NCBI RefSeq assembly: GCF_028435365.1
Contig: NZ_JAGTJJ010000032.1
Coordinates: forward strand, 68,457 to 132,456
Source: Polyangium jinanense
GTDB lineage: Bacteria; Myxococcota; Polyangia; Polyangiales; Polyangiaceae
DNA length: 64,000 nucleotides
Reading direction: 5' to 3'
Under the pieces are notes generated by a model that searched no databases, was not told where the DNA came from, and saw nothing but the letters and a program-made list of their open reading frames with translations. Made by a program: the position numbers and the translations under genes. Of this stretch, positions 55,011 through 63,655 are shown piece after piece. The first letter of the stretch is position 1. Every line of letters begins with the position of its first letter.

Positions 55011-56423
55011 CTACGAATAAAGCCTTCGATAAAGCTCGATCTGCCGCTCCTTCGCGGCGCGATACACTTCGGCGACCTCCGGCCGCGGCTCGAAGATTCG
55101 CGACGCGGACGGGGCGAGGGATGCGAGGGATCCCAGGCCCCGCGCCGTGAGCGCCAGCATGGCCGCGCCGCGCATCGTGGCCTCGTCGCCCATGAGATGA
55201 ACGGGCGTCTGCATCGCGTCCGCGAACATCTGGGCCCAGGCGGGGGAAGCGGAGAGCGCGCCGCCTCCGGCGTACAGGGCGTCGCTGCCGCCGAGCGCGT
55301 CGTGAATCTGCGCGAGCCGCAAAGCGATCGATTCGTACAAGGCCTGCACGATGTCGCGCGGGGTCGTGGACAGCCGCAAGCCGTGCAGGGTGGCCGTGGC
55401 ATCCGGCCGATAACCGGGGCTACGTTCTCCCGCGAACATGGGCAAAACGGTGAGACCGTGCGCGAAGGGCTCGCCAAACACGAGCGGCTCGTCGTCGAGC
55501 CTCAGATGCGCGCGCGCCCAGGCGTGGGCATTGCCCCCTTCGCTCGTGGCCCCTCCGATGAGCTCGCGTGTTTCGTCGATGCGATAGGCCCAGAGCCCCT
55601 TCGGCACAGGGCACGGCGGGGTTTCCGCAACACGCATTTGCCGCAAGGCCGCGGTCGTCCCGACGGTCAGCGACGTGCTTCGAGGCGAAATCGCGCCGCT
55701 GCCGACATGCGCCGCCGCGCCGTCCCCGATGGCCGGAAAAAACGGCGCGTCGCGGAGCGCGGGCCAGCGCTGGGCATGAGCGGGCATGAGGCCCATCTCG
55801 GCATGCCGAGAGCCGACCACGGGCGGAAGGTAATCCGGCGTGAGCCCGAGAATGTTCAGCCATTCAGCCGACCAGCTCCGCGAAGCACGGTCGAGCAGGC
55901 CACTCCACGAGGCCACGGAAGAGCTGCACGGGATCTCCCGGCCGAACCAAGCACGATAGAGATACGTGCCGAAATCGAGCCACGTCGCAGGCATGATCCG
56001 CCCGTTCCGAGCATACCAGCGCAGGCGCGCCGGATGATACGCGGTATGCAACGGGCAGCCCGTCGCCTGATAGAGACGGGCGCCATCGACCTCGGTCCGC
56101 AATGCCTCGACATCCGCGGACGGGCGGGTGTCGGCATACGTGAACACGGGCGTCACGGGCTGGTTCTCGGCGTCCACGCCGAGCAAATTCCCCACGAACG
56201 TCGCCACCGCGACCGCCTCGATCGGCGGAGCGTTCGCCAGGATTCGATCGACGCACCCTTCGACGGACGCGCGGAGCTTGCGCGCATCCACCTCCGCGGT
56301 GCCGTCCGCGGCCACCGTGAAGGCATACGGTTCGGCCGTTTCGCGGCAGATACGCGCGCTCCCGTCACAAATGGCGGCGCGCACCGACGAGCTGCCGACA
56401 TCGATCACGAGGACGTGCGCCAT
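55011..56423 (-). CDS. FGGY-family sugar kinase, gluconokinase-like
   Basis: A 470-residue FGGY carbohydrate kinase. It starts VLVIDVGSSSVRAAICDGSARI (phosphate-1 motif), with the catalytic-type Asp region LDFGTYLYRAWFG, GDGAAAHVGSGAISPRSTSLTVGTTAALR (phosphate-2) and LYAGGGALSASPAWAQMFADAM (adenosine motif). PVFTYADTRPSADVEALR and HPARLRWYARN resemble gluconate kinases of the GntK/XylB branch. In context, phosphorylation of D-gluconate to 6-phosphogluconate would complete the inositol route; xylulose or another sugar acid is possible. ATG 56423; the gene converges on inositol oxygenase across repeat F. Confidence 0.88.
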   Translation of the reverse strand: MAHVLVIDVGSSSVRAAICDGSARICRETAEPYAFTVAADGTAEVDARKLRASVEGCVDRILANAPPIEAVAVATFVGNLLGVDAENQPVTPVFTYADTRPSADVEALRTEVDGARLYQATGCPLHTAYHPARLRWYARNGRIMPATWLDFGTYLYRAWFGREIPCSSSVASWSGLLDRASRSWSAEWLNILGLTPDYLPPVVGSRHAEMGLMPAHAQRWPALRDAPFFPAIGDGAAAHVGSGAISPRSTSLTVGTTAALRQMRVAETPPCPVPKGLWAYRIDETRELIGGATSEGGNAHAWARAHLRLDDEPLVFGEPFAHGLTVLPMFAGERSPGYRPDATATLHGLRLSTTPRDIVQALYESIALRLAQIHDALGGSDALYAGGGALSASPAWAQMFADAMQTPVHLMGDEATMRGAAMLALTARGLGSLASLAPSASRIFEPRPEVAEVYRAAKERQIELYRRLYS

Positions 56424-56502
56424 GGTGCTTTCCTAGCCCGAATCGCGCCCCGCGGCATCCCGGACCCTTGCCACGGGCGCGACACGCCTGGCAAGCTGAG
56501 GC

Positions 56503-57087
56503 ATGGCGTTCGTGGACCTCGTGCCCTTTCCTCGGCGCATGCTCGTCGCGGCAACGAGCGGGCTCCTCCTGCTGCTCGGTTGCAAAGACCTGGCGCCGGA
56601 GAAGCCGAAAAGCGCGGTCGCGGGCATCGGCGCGGCCGCGGCGCCCCTTCGTCCCCCGCCTCCGTGGCTACCGCCCAATTACACCGAGATTCCCTGGTCC
56701 GAAGCGGCCACGCTCATCCAGCGCCAGGAGGTCGACCGCGTGTTCGGCACCCGGACCCGCCGCGTGTACGTGGTCAAGAGGGAGGGCCAGAAACACTACA
56801 CCACCGCGCCCAGGCGAGGCGACCTGGCCAAGCTGTTGGCGCAGATCCCCCGCGAGGAGCTCAAGTTCCTCTACCGCGACGACATCGAGGAGATCTCCTG
56901 GGCAGAGGCCGAGTCCCGCATTCGAAACAAACAGGTGATCTCGGTCTCGACCTCCCATTTCAACATGGTGTCCCTGAGCATGAAGGGGGGAGCGTATCCC
57001 CTCGCCGTCGCGCCCTCGGAGCGCGACGTGCGAAAGCTCATCGAGGAGGTCGACCCTTCGGGCAACCTCCTCGGCGCGGTCGAGTAG
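56503..57087 (+). CDS. Lipoprotein with two FtsH-extracellular-like repeats
   Basis: A 194-residue protein. The signal peptide ends in LLLLLGC, followed by a Pro-rich segment. Two related units follow: EIPWSEAATLIQRQEVDRVFG...YTTAPRRGDLAKLL (about 62-115) and EISWAEAESRIRNKQVISVST...PLAVAPSERDVRKLIEEV (about 130-185). Each resembles the FtsH extracellular domain pattern (ISWxEAxxxIxxxxVxxV...). Without the protease part, this may be a stand-alone periplasmic module. It starts at ATG 56503, divergent from the FGGY kinase. Function unknown. Confidence 0.7.
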   Translation: MAFVDLVPFPRRMLVAATSGLLLLLGCKDLAPEKPKSAVAGIGAAAAPLRPPPPWLPPNYTEIPWSEAATLIQRQEVDRVFGTRTRRVYVVKREGQKHYTTAPRRGDLAKLLAQIPREELKFLYRDDIEEISWAEAESRIRNKQVISVSTSHFNMVSLSMKGGAYPLAVAPSERDVRKLIEEVDPSGNLLGAVE

Positions 57088-57108
57088 GGCGCCGAACCGT
57101 TCGGCGCT

Positions 57109-59397
57109 CTACGCGAAGAGCCCCCGCACGATCGGGACCTCGCGGATTCGTTTGCCCGTCAAGGCGAACACCGCATTCGCCAGCGCCGGGCCCACCGGCG
57201 GCACGCCCGGTTCGCCCACGCCGCACGGAGGCCCGTCGCTCGGCACGAGGTCCACGTGGATCTTCCGTGGCACCTCGCCGATCCGCGCGATCCGCGCGTC
57301 CCGGAAGTTCGACTGCTCCGTCGCGCCGCCCTTCATGGTGATCCCGCCGAAAAACGCATTGCTGATCCCCATGACCACCGAGCCCTCCATCTGTGCGCGG
57401 GCGCGGTCCTGGTTGACCACCGAGCCGGCATCCATGCAGATCCAGGCCTCGTCCACGCGGACCTTGTTCCGCTCGTCGGGCACGACGGCCAGCACCACGG
57501 CCGTGTACGTGACGAAACTCCGATGCGCGGCGAGCCCGTAGCCGCGGCCGTCCTTCTTCCGCCCGCTCCAGTTCGCGGACGCCGTCACCCGCTCGAGCAC
57601 GCGCCGCAACCGGCCCGCGTCGACCGGGTGTTTTTCGAGTTTTTCCCCGTAATTGACGAGCTTCTCGATGCCGAGCTCCTGAAGGCTCAGGGTCCGCGGC
57701 GGGCCGATCACCTCCAGCCACACGTCCCGCGGATCGGCGCCGCGCGCGTGCGCGATTTCGTCGATCAAAGAGCCGATCCCGAACGCGTGGAAGATGTTGT
57801 ACACGGACCGATACCAGCCGATCCGCACGTGCGCCTCCGCCTTGCAGCCCTCGGCGCGGACGTTCGGCACGTCGAGCGCGACATCGAGCACGCCTTGCTG
57901 GAGGTCCGTGATGGCCGGCTTGTCGACGTCGCCGAAGGTGGAGGCGATCGGCGGGAACGCCGTCCGATGGTGCCACGCGATCACCTTGCCGTTCGCGTCG
58001 AGGCCCGCGCGGAGCCGCTGCGCGTTCACCGCATTGTAATAGCAGTGGTGAATGTCGTCATCGCGCGTCCATTGCACGCGCACCGGCACGCCCGCCTCGC
58101 GCGCGAGGAACGCCGCTTCCGCGGAGAAGTCCGCCTTCGATTTCCGCCCGAACCCTCCGCCGAGCAACGTCACGTGCACCGTGACCGCGTCCTCGCCGAG
58201 GCCGAGCGTCTTCGCCACCTGCGTCCGCGCCGCCTGCGGGTGCTGCGTCGCCGCCCAGACCTCGCAGCGCCCGCCCGCGAACCGCGCAATGGCGACCGGC
58301 GGCTCCATCGGCATCTGCGCGAGGTGCGGAACCACGTACTCCGCCTCGACGACCCGCGCCGCCTTGGCGAACGCGGCGTCGACGTCCCCGACGTTGCGAT
58401 AGGGCGTCCCCGCCTCGCGCACCGAAGCGAGGAGTTTTTCCCGGTAGGCCACCGAGTCGTACACCGCGTTGTCGCCGGGATCCCACGTGATGTCGAGCGC
58501 CGCGCGCCCGCGCATCGCGGCCCAGGTGTTCTCCGCGAGCACCGCGATGCCGCCCCACGGCTGGAACCCATAAGGCCGCTGCGCCGCGGGCATCTCGACC
58601 ACCCGCTTGACGCCCGGGATCTTCAAGGCGCGCGACGCGTCGTACCGGGCGACCTTCCCGCCGACCACCGGCGGCCGCGCGATCACCGCAATCAGCATGT
58701 CCGGCAGCTTCACGTCGGCCCCGAACACCGCCTGACCCGTCACGACGGCCGGCCCGTCGAGGAGCGGCAAGGATGGGCTGTTCACCCGCGAAAGCTCGCT
58801 CTTCGGCCGGAGTTTTACGTCCTCGCGCTTGGGCACGGGCAATTTCGCCGCCGCCTCCGCGAGCTCGCCGAAGCCGAGCGAACGTTTCGTCGGCGCGTGG
58901 TGGACCATGTTCCCCCGCGCCTCGCACGTCTCGGGCTTCACCTTCCATTTCGCCGCCGCGGCCGCGACGAGCATCATGCGCGCGGTGGCGCCGACGTACC
59001 GGAGATCATCGTAAAACTTCCGGATGCTGCTCGATCCGTCGGTGTTCTGATCGCCGTACTTCTTGTCGCCGACGGCCTGCTGGATCACGACGCGCGCCAT
59101 GTCCGCGCCGAGCTCGTCGGCGATGAGCACAGGAATCGAGCTGCGCACGCCCTGGCCCATTTCGGAGCGGTGACAGACGATCGTCACCGTCCCGTCCGGC
59201 GCCACGTGGACGAACGGATTCGGGTTGAGCCCCGGGGCCTTCGCCTCCTCCCCGGGCACCACATGCCGTGGGCCGGGCCCGGCGCGGCCGCTCGGCTCGT
59301 CGGCGAGGGCAGGGAGGCCAATCGCAAGCCCGGCCAAGGAGAGGTTCAACCCGACGAGGAACGAGCGCCGGGTCACGCGCACGGCATCGCCGCTCAT
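57109..59397 (-). CDS. Molybdenum hydroxylase large subunit (IorB-like)
   Basis: A 762-residue xanthine-dehydrogenase-family molybdopterin-binding subunit. The N-terminus has a twin-arginine signal ([21 protein letters not shown]), as in isoquinoline 1-oxidoreductase beta and related aldehyde dehydrogenases. Family blocks: [62 protein letters not shown] and the catalytic GVGEPG near the C-terminus (active-site Glu). It hydroxylates an N-heterocycle or oxidises an aldehyde in the periplasm. Its ATG overlaps the stop of the 2Fe-2S subunit gene. Substrate not predictable. Confidence 0.92.
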   Translation of the reverse strand: MSGDAVRVTRRSFLVGLNLSLAGLAIGLPALADEPSGRAGPGPRHVVPGEEAKAPGLNPNPFVHVAPDGTVTIVCHRSEMGQGVRSSIPVLIADELGADMARVVIQQAVGDKKYGDQNTDGSSSIRKFYDDLRYVGATARMMLVAAAAAKWKVKPETCEARGNMVHHAPTKRSLGFGELAEAAAKLPVPKREDVKLRPKSELSRVNSPSLPLLDGPAVVTGQAVFGADVKLPDMLIAVIARPPVVGGKVARYDASRALKIPGVKRVVEMPAAQRPYGFQPWGGIAVLAENTWAAMRGRAALDITWDPGDNAVYDSVAYREKLLASVREAGTPYRNVGDVDAAFAKAARVVEAEYVVPHLAQMPMEPPVAIARFAGGRCEVWAATQHPQAARTQVAKTLGLGEDAVTVHVTLLGGGFGRKSKADFSAEAAFLAREAGVPVRVQWTRDDDIHHCYYNAVNAQRLRAGLDANGKVIAWHHRTAFPPIASTFGDVDKPAITDLQQGVLDVALDVPNVRAEGCKAEAHVRIGWYRSVYNIFHAFGIGSLIDEIAHARGADPRDVWLEVIGPPRTLSLQELGIEKLVNYGEKLEKHPVDAGRLRRVLERVTASANWSGRKKDGRGYGLAAHRSFVTYTAVVLAVVPDERNKVRVDEAWICMDAGSVVNQDRARAQMEGSVVMGISNAFFGGITMKGGATEQSNFRDARIARIGEVPRKIHVDLVPSDGPPCGVGEPGVPPVGPALANAVFALTGKRIREVPIVRGLFA

Positions 59398-59861
59398 CGT
59401 TCGCCCTCCGGCATCCCGGCGGCCTTGCGGATCGCCGCGCAGATCCGCGGGTAGGCGCCGCATCGGCACAGGTTTCCGGCCATCGACTGCTCGATCTCGT
59501 CGTCCGAGGGTTTTGGTTTGGCCTTGAGCAACGCGGCCGCCGTCATGATCTGCCCGGCCTGGCAAAACCCACATTGCGGGACGCCGAGCTCGACCCAAGC
59601 GCGCTGGAGCGGATGGCTCCCGTCCGGCGCGAGGCCTTCGATCGTGGTCACGGCGTGGCCGTCGGCGCGGCGAACCGGGGTCACGCACGCGCGCACGACC
59701 TGCCCGTCGAGGTGCACGGTGCACGCGCCGCAGAGGGCCTGACCGCATCCGTACTTCGTGCCGGTCAAACCGAGCACGTCGCGGAGCGCCCAGAGCAGGG
59801 GCATTTCGGGGTCGACGTCGAGCGTCTTTTCAACGCCGTTCACGCGGATACGCACGCTCAT
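59394..59861 (-). CDS. 2Fe-2S subunit of molybdenum hydroxylase (IorA-like)
   Basis: A 155-residue two-cluster ferredoxin-like subunit. Plant-type cluster cysteines are Cys39, Cys44, Cys47 and Cys59 ([19 protein letters not shown]). The second cluster has Cys97, Cys100, Cys132 and Cys134 ([21 protein letters not shown]). It carries electrons from the molybdenum centre. It has no own signal, as expected for a subunit co-exported with the Tat-signal partner. Overlaps both neighbours by ATGA junctions, showing a three-gene operon. Confidence 0.95.
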   Translation of the reverse strand: MSVRIRVNGVEKTLDVDPEMPLLWALRDVLGLTGTKYGCGQALCGACTVHLDGQVVRACVTPVRRADGHAVTTIEGLAPDGSHPLQRAWVELGVPQCGFCQAGQIMTAAALLKAKPKPSDDEIEQSMAGNLCRCGAYPRICAAIRKAAGMPEGER

Positions 59862-60502
59862 GGTTTCGCCCCCTCCGCGGGGCACTCGGCCCCGAACTCC
59901 GCCCAGGCCGCGACGATCGCGCCAAACTGCTCCTGCGTCCCCGGGACCGGCTCGCGATCCGCCCCCGGATGCCATCCCCAGCCGACGAGCGCGTCGTGGG
60001 CATTGTGCTCGACGATCGCGGCGAGCGACTTGCCGCCGTTCCGCTTGGGATCCTTCATCTGCTCGCAGATCTGGCGCGGCGACTTGCCGACCCACGCCAT
60101 CTCGATCGGCGCGAGCGCCCAGTGGGGCGCGCCGGGGACGCGGGTGAGCTCCACATTCTTGTCCTGGTGGCAGCTCGTGCATTCCATCCCGACGACGCCG
60201 TGGCCCTCGGGCCCGCGGACGGACGGCGGGTCGTGGAGCTGCATGTTCATCCCCTGGTGGGGGATGTCGCCGTTCGGATGGCAGTTCACGCAGCGGGGAT
60301 GCGTGAACACGCGGCTCGCTTCGAGGAAGAGGGCGCGGGATCGCTCGCGTGTGTCCTCGATGCTCGCGAAGTCGGAAGGGGCGCGGAGCTCGTTCGGCGC
60401 GACCTTGCGAAGGGCCGTGGGGCCTTTCGGCCCGTCCGCGGTCGGATTTCCACAACCGGCGAGCACGAAGGCCACCGCAAAAGGCAGGAGCCGCTGGTGC
60501 AT
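59858..60502 (-). CDS. Di-haem cytochrome c lipoprotein, electron acceptor of molybdenum hydroxylase
   Basis: A 214-residue protein with a lipobox (VLAGC17) and two haem-binding motifs, CVNCH (71-75) and CTSCH (108-112). Blocks such as [17 protein letters not shown] and [31 protein letters not shown] are typical of the cytochrome partner of Ior-type hydroxylases. It passes electrons from the 2Fe-2S subunit to the respiratory chain. ATG 60502 opens the operon; the upstream in-frame extension is antisense to a degenerate region. Confidence 0.88.
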   Translation of the reverse strand: MHQRLLPFAVAFVLAGCGNPTADGPKGPTALRKVAPNELRAPSDFASIEDTRERSRALFLEASRVFTHPRCVNCHPNGDIPHQGMNMQLHDPPSVRGPEGHGVVGMECTSCHQDKNVELTRVPGAPHWALAPIEMAWVGKSPRQICEQMKDPKRNGGKSLAAIVEHNAHDALVGWGWHPGADREPVPGTQEQFGAIVAAWAEFGAECPAEGAKP

Positions 60503-60560
60503 GAGGGTGAGTAAGCACGGATGGCACGAGCAGGCAACCGGACGCGTGTCGTGAAAAACC

Positions 60561-60821
60561 TCAAGGGGTTTTGTCGAGGGCAGACCAACGATGGCGGCGA
60601 CGGCGCGACACGAGAAGAGAACCGAGGCCGAGCAGGACGAGGGTCCCGGGGGATGAGGACGAGGCGCCGAGGTGGCAGGCGCATCCGCTTTCGCTGCCAC
60701 CGCTGTCGCCGCCGCTTCCGCCTGCGCTTCCGCTTCCGCTTCCGCCTCCGCCTCCGCCTCCGCTCCCGCCTCCGCCTCCGCGCCCGCCTCCGCCTCCGCC
60801 TCCGCGCCCGCCTCCGCCTCC
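60561..60821 (-). pseudogene. Orphan MYXO-CTERM-like tail with Gly/Ser linker
   Basis: A reverse frame ending at a TGA (60561) encodes a Gly/Ser run, then [15 protein letters not shown], a hydrophobic stretch [12 protein letters not shown] and an Arg cluster SRRRRHRW. This is the Cys, transmembrane, Arg order of MYXO-CTERM sorting tails. Upstream the frame is open to a TGA near 60955 but contains no ATG, GTG or TTG before the linker. The passenger domain is therefore missing, and this is probably a truncated gene. Confidence 0.6.
60714..60821. repeat. 6-bp tandem repeat (CCGCCT/CCGCTT)
   Basis: Hexamers of the form CGCCTC/CGCTTC are repeated about 17 times with a few variants. On the reverse strand they encode the Gly/Ser linker of the MYXO-CTERM-like tail. 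The array lies in the 377-bp gap after the cytochrome gene; the rest of that gap shows no intact gene. Confidence 0.9.
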
Positions 60822-60880
60822 GCGGGGGGACCTCTGCGCTAGAGTAGGGGCCAGGACATCCGAGCCGGGAGCAAGGCGAC

Positions 60881-60985
60881 ATGGCGAACCAGAGCGATCA
60901 CGTCCGCATCGAGGAGGCCGGGCGGCGGCTGCGCATCTCCCTGGGTGGAGAGATCATCGTGGATACCGAGAGCCTTGGTGGTGCA
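60881..60985 (+). pseudogene. 5' fragment of a DUF427-type gene
   Basis: A good start (GGGAGCAAGGCGAC then ATG) opens MANQSDHVRIEEAGRR followed by LRISLGGEIIVDTESL. This matches the N-terminal strand pair of DUF427 proteins (VRVxxxGRRVRVxLGGExVADT). After about 34 codons the similarity ends abruptly, where the sequence becomes antisense to the 3' end of the neighbouring lipoprotein gene; the open frame then runs on without family features. A deletion or rearrangement junction near 60980 is inferred. Confidence 0.5.
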
Positions 60986-61346
60986 GCTTGTAGTCGCGGC
61001 ACATGTGGTAGAGGTCCTCGGCTTTGGCGTCGTCGAGGGTATCGAGCAGGGCGCCGCCCTCTCGAATTCGCGCGAGCGTCTCGGAGGCGAGCCGCGCCCC
61101 GGGCGTCGTGGCGGAGGACGCGCCCGTCTCCGCGATGATCTTCAGGGCGGCGCGGATCTTCGCGTCCACGACCGCCGAGACGGGGTGCTCCGGCTGGACC
61201 TCGGTGTAGTCGAGGTCGGCCTCGGAAATGGGCGGGGGCGCCACAGGGGGATCGGGCTCCTCGGGGGTCGTGCAGCCGAAAGCGGTGAGCGCGAGGGAGA
61301 GGAGCAGGGGGGCGCTTGTCGGAATCGATTGGCGTTTCCGTAACAT
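60954..61346 (-). CDS. Small lipoprotein, possibly with an altered C-terminus
   Basis: A 130-residue protein starting MLRKRQSIPTSAPLLLSLALTAFGC (lipobox AFGC). A Pro-rich stretch follows, then a helical domain rich in Ala, Lys and Glu (AVVDAKIRAALKIIAETG, ASETLARIREGGALLDTLDDAKAEDLYHMC). The last residues (LHHQGSRYPR) cross the junction with the DUF427 fragment, so the native C-terminus may have been longer. Family unknown; envelope location is inferred. Confidence 0.65.
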   Translation of the reverse strand: MLRKRQSIPTSAPLLLSLALTAFGCTTPEEPDPPVAPPPISEADLDYTEVQPEHPVSAVVDAKIRAALKIIAETGASSATTPGARLASETLARIREGGALLDTLDDAKAEDLYHMCRDYKLHHQGSRYPR

Positions 61347-61526
61347 TGAAAGAGGATAGCAAACCGACAGTCCACGACAATCGGGGGCAAAGGCATTTCA
61401 TCCGATGAGAAGGGGCTCCCGACCGGGCAGGCCGTGGCGCAGGAACAGCGTGGGCACGCCATCGCGGAGCGGCGTGGTGAGGGCTCGACGTTGCTCGCCG
61501 CGAGGGCGAGTGAGAAGGATGCGCGG

Positions 61527-61793
61527 ATGAAGACCCTTTACAAATCGGTTGGTGCCGGAATCTTCGCCATCGCAGCTTGGTCCTCGCTCGCCGGGATCGC
61601 ACAGGCGAGCGGATGGATCGAGAATTGGGTCTTGGAGGGGGGCGGCTGCTATAGCCCCCAACTGGGCGACAACGACTGTAACACTTGCGGCACGTTCCAA
61701 TGCGTGGCCACCCCCGTCCGCTTGTGTGAGGGCGAATGCGGCACGCACGGTGGGAAGCGGATCCTCTCGAAGTGGGTCGCGCTCATCGAGTGA
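61527..61793 (+). CDS. Small secreted six-cysteine protein
   Basis: An 88-residue protein. MKTLYKSVGAGIFAIAAWSSLAGIAQA is a clear cleavable signal (about 1-27), leaving a mature peptide of about 60 residues. Six cysteines (GGGCYS, DNDCNTC, FQCVA, RLCEGECG) could form three disulfides. ATG 61527 follows GAAGGATG. It is divergent from the lipoprotein at 60954. No family recognised; a secreted structural or inhibitory peptide is possible. Confidence 0.7.
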   Translation: MKTLYKSVGAGIFAIAAWSSLAGIAQASGWIENWVLEGGGCYSPQLGDNDCNTCGTFQCVATPVRLCEGECGTHGGKRILSKWVALIE

Positions 61794-61800
61794 CCTGCCA

Positions 61801-62267
61801 TCACCACGGCCCGAGCGCGCCCGAGCGATCGCGCACGACCCACGGCCAATTCTCGCGAATGAGCGTGATCACGCGATCGTCGACGAGGTGCCCGATGTGG
61901 CCCGGCGAGATCATTTTCGTCTCGACGCCCTCCCGCTTCAGCATCGCCATCGCCGTCGCCGCCGCCGTGTCGCATGCCCACGTGGAGCAGACGAAGAGCA
62001 CGCGCTTGCCTCCGCCGCGGCTCGACAAGGAGGATCCGGCGACGCTTTCGACGATCCTCGGCCGGCCGGCGTCGCACGCCGTTCCGATGAGGACGTCAGA
62101 GCAATATGCGGTCCACTCCATTGCAGTGTGCACGGACAGCCCGTAGGCCATGAGGACGTGTACGCACGCTCTGCGGCCACGCGAGCACGGCCCCGACAAT
62201 CGGAAAAGGGCGGGACGGCCGCCAAACGGGCGACGATCGAGGAAACCAGCGCGAGGCGCGTGCTCAC
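61801..62267 (-). pseudogene. Degenerate alpha/beta-hydrolase-like gene
   Basis: The downstream frame (start possible at 62151) encodes KRVLFVCSTWACDTAAATAMAMLKREGVETKMISPGHIGHLVDDRVITLIRENWPW split over positions 61810-62010. This is like the last strands of alpha/beta-hydrolases (a Cys-rich strand, then the GH-x-x-D His region). The expected preceding part (LALVSSIVARLA, RARVAAERAY) lies in a different frame between 62152 and 62267. No nucleophile elbow is intact. I interpret a frameshifted, truncated gene. Confidence 0.45.
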
Positions 62268-62299
62268 GTGGACGGGTGAAAGGCGGTAAAATGACCCGG

Positions 62300-62348
62300 T
62301 TCGCTCGGGTGCTTCGGTCGCGGAATGACCGCCTGTTCTTCGCCGGGC
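62300..62348 (+). pseudogene. Duplicated N-terminal fragment of an MFS transporter
   Basis: This short segment reads ARVLRSRNDRLFFAG and is a near copy of the MFS N-terminal fragment at 62755-62800. Both are followed by a junction: here directly into the 3' flank of crystallin gene 1. It marks the left border of the tandem duplication. Confidence 0.55.
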
Positions 62349-62360
62349 CCCGAAAACGCG

Positions 62361-62675
62361 TCAACCGCACCAGCAAGAGAAAGAGCTGATCTTGTCGTTC
62401 CACTCGTCGAGCCAAGGCGTGTCATCCATGAATACCCCCGTCGGGACCCCGAAATCGCGGCCCTCGAACACCTGCACGCCGCACCCGGGATCGAGTTGCA
62501 AAGAGGAGATCCGGTCCTTCCAGTCGTCCCCCACCCAAGCTTTGCTCTCCTCTCCCGCGCTCATCGACGCGCCCCCGTAATTGACGTCCTCGTAAAACGT
62601 GACACACGCGTCGGCGCGGGAAGAGGCCGAGACCACGCCCAGCGCGAACAGTCCCACCCATAGCTTTTGGATCAT
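62361..62675 (-). CDS. Secreted beta/gamma-crystallin protein 1
   Basis: A 104-residue protein with a cleavable signal (MIQKLWVGLFALGVVSASSRADA). The mature domain has two Greek-key motifs: CVTFYEDVNYGGASMSAG...WKDRISSLQL and VQVFEGRDFGVPTGVF...WNDKISSFSC. The second motif has the calcium signature NDKISS; the first has KDRISS, with Lys at the first ligand. Myxobacterial protein S is a beta/gamma-crystallin of spores, so a coat or matrix role is plausible. The start has GGGGAGGTGCAGC upstream, identical in the other copies. Confidence 0.85.
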   Translation of the reverse strand: MIQKLWVGLFALGVVSASSRADACVTFYEDVNYGGASMSAGEESKAWVGDDWKDRISSLQLDPGCGVQVFEGRDFGVPTGVFMDDTPWLDEWNDKISSFSCWCG

Positions 62676-62739
62676 GCTGCACCTCCCCGGCGGAGCGCTC
62701 CACGCCCTCGGCATGTCGTTGCGCTCGCAGCGGGGCCCG

Positions 62740-63068
62740 TCAACTTTCGCTAAGGCGTTTCGGTCGCGAAATGACCGCCTGTTCTTCGCCGGGCAGCTCG
62801 TCTCGCTGGTCGGCACGTAATGGCCGTGTACGCGGTGATGTTCATGGGCATGACGCCGCTCGGCTCGCTCGGGGCCGGCTGGATCGCCAAGCGCATCGGC
62901 GTCCCGACGACGGTCGGCATCGGCGGCGCCGTGTGCGTCTTGGCGGGGCTCGGCTTCGGCCTGCGGCTCCCCTCCCTGCGTGCGGGCGCGCGAGAGCTCA
63001 TTCGAGGGGCCGCCGCCGCGTCGAACGAGCTCGCGCAGGCAGGCGAGGGGGATCCGACGGCGCGTTGA
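62740..63068 (+). pseudogene. MFS transporter with large internal deletion
   Basis: Residues AFRSRNDRLFFAGQLVSLVGT at 62755-62817 match the start of MFS exporters (ALRxRNFRLFFxGQLVSLxGTW). They run straight into a TAA. From 62820 another frame gives MFMGMTPLGSLGAGWIAKRIG and VGIGGAVCVLAGLGFGLRLP, the last helices of the same family, ending at a TGA (63068). About 300 residues in between are missing and the two parts are out of frame. It is clearly non-functional. Confidence 0.7.
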
Positions 63069-63086
63069 GAGGGCCCCGAAAACGCG

Positions 63087-63401
63087 TCAATCGCACAGGC
63101 AAACGTAAGAGCTGATCCTGTCGTTCCACTCTCCGAGCGAATCCGCGGAGTGCGAGAAGATCCACGTCGCGCCATCGAAACCGGCGTTCTCGAACACCTC
63201 CACGGCGCACCCGGGATCGAGCCGCAAAGAGGAGATCCGGTCCTTCCACTCGTCCCCGACCCAATCTTTGCTCTCCTCTCCCGCGCTCATCGACGCGCCC
63301 CCGTAATTGACGCCCTCGTAAAACGTGACACACGCGTCGGCGCGGGAAGAGGCCGAGACCACGCCCAGCGCGAACAGTCCCACCCATGGCTTTCCGATCA
63401 T
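63087..63401 (-). CDS. Secreted beta/gamma-crystallin protein 2
   Basis: A 104-residue paralogue of copy 1, with the same signal peptide (MIGKPWVGLFALGVVSASSRADA). Motifs are CVTFYEGVNYGGASMSAG...WKDRISSLRL and VEVFENAGFDGATWIF...WNDRISSYVC. As in copy 1, only the second calcium motif (NDRISS) is canonical. The mature C-terminal half differs more from copy 1 than the signal and upstream DNA do. Flanked by MFS remnants on both sides. Confidence 0.85.
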   Translation of the reverse strand: MIGKPWVGLFALGVVSASSRADACVTFYEGVNYGGASMSAGEESKDWVGDEWKDRISSLRLDPGCAVEVFENAGFDGATWIFSHSADSLGEWNDRISSYVCLCD

Positions 63402-63655
63402 GCTGCACCTCCCCGGCGGAGCGCTCCACGCCCCTTGGCATGTCGTTGCCCTCGCGGCGGGGGCCCGTCAAGCCACGAAGCCGCCCGCTCGCAGGGCGGC
63501 GAATCCGGACTTCACGCTTCTCGTCGGCGCCGCGCTACCCCGAAATACCAGCGCGCCTGCCGAGCGCGCCCCAAAGCACCGCCGCCGCGTCGAACGAGCT
63601 CGCGCAGGCGGGCGAGGGAGATCCGACGGCGCGTCGAGGCAGCCCCGAAAACACG

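Noticed and set aside
55197..59454. Long plus-strand frames opposite the FGGY kinase and the molybdenum hydroxylase
   Set aside because: Antisense shadows of genes whose catalytic motifs are intact.
60714..60821. An Arg-rich protein encoded across the hexamer repeat
   Set aside because: Arg runs come from an alternative reading frame of the Gly/Ser-coding repeat.
60881..61138. A complete 85-residue gene from the DUF427 start
   Set aside because: Only the first 34 codons match the family; the rest is antisense to a lipoprotein gene.
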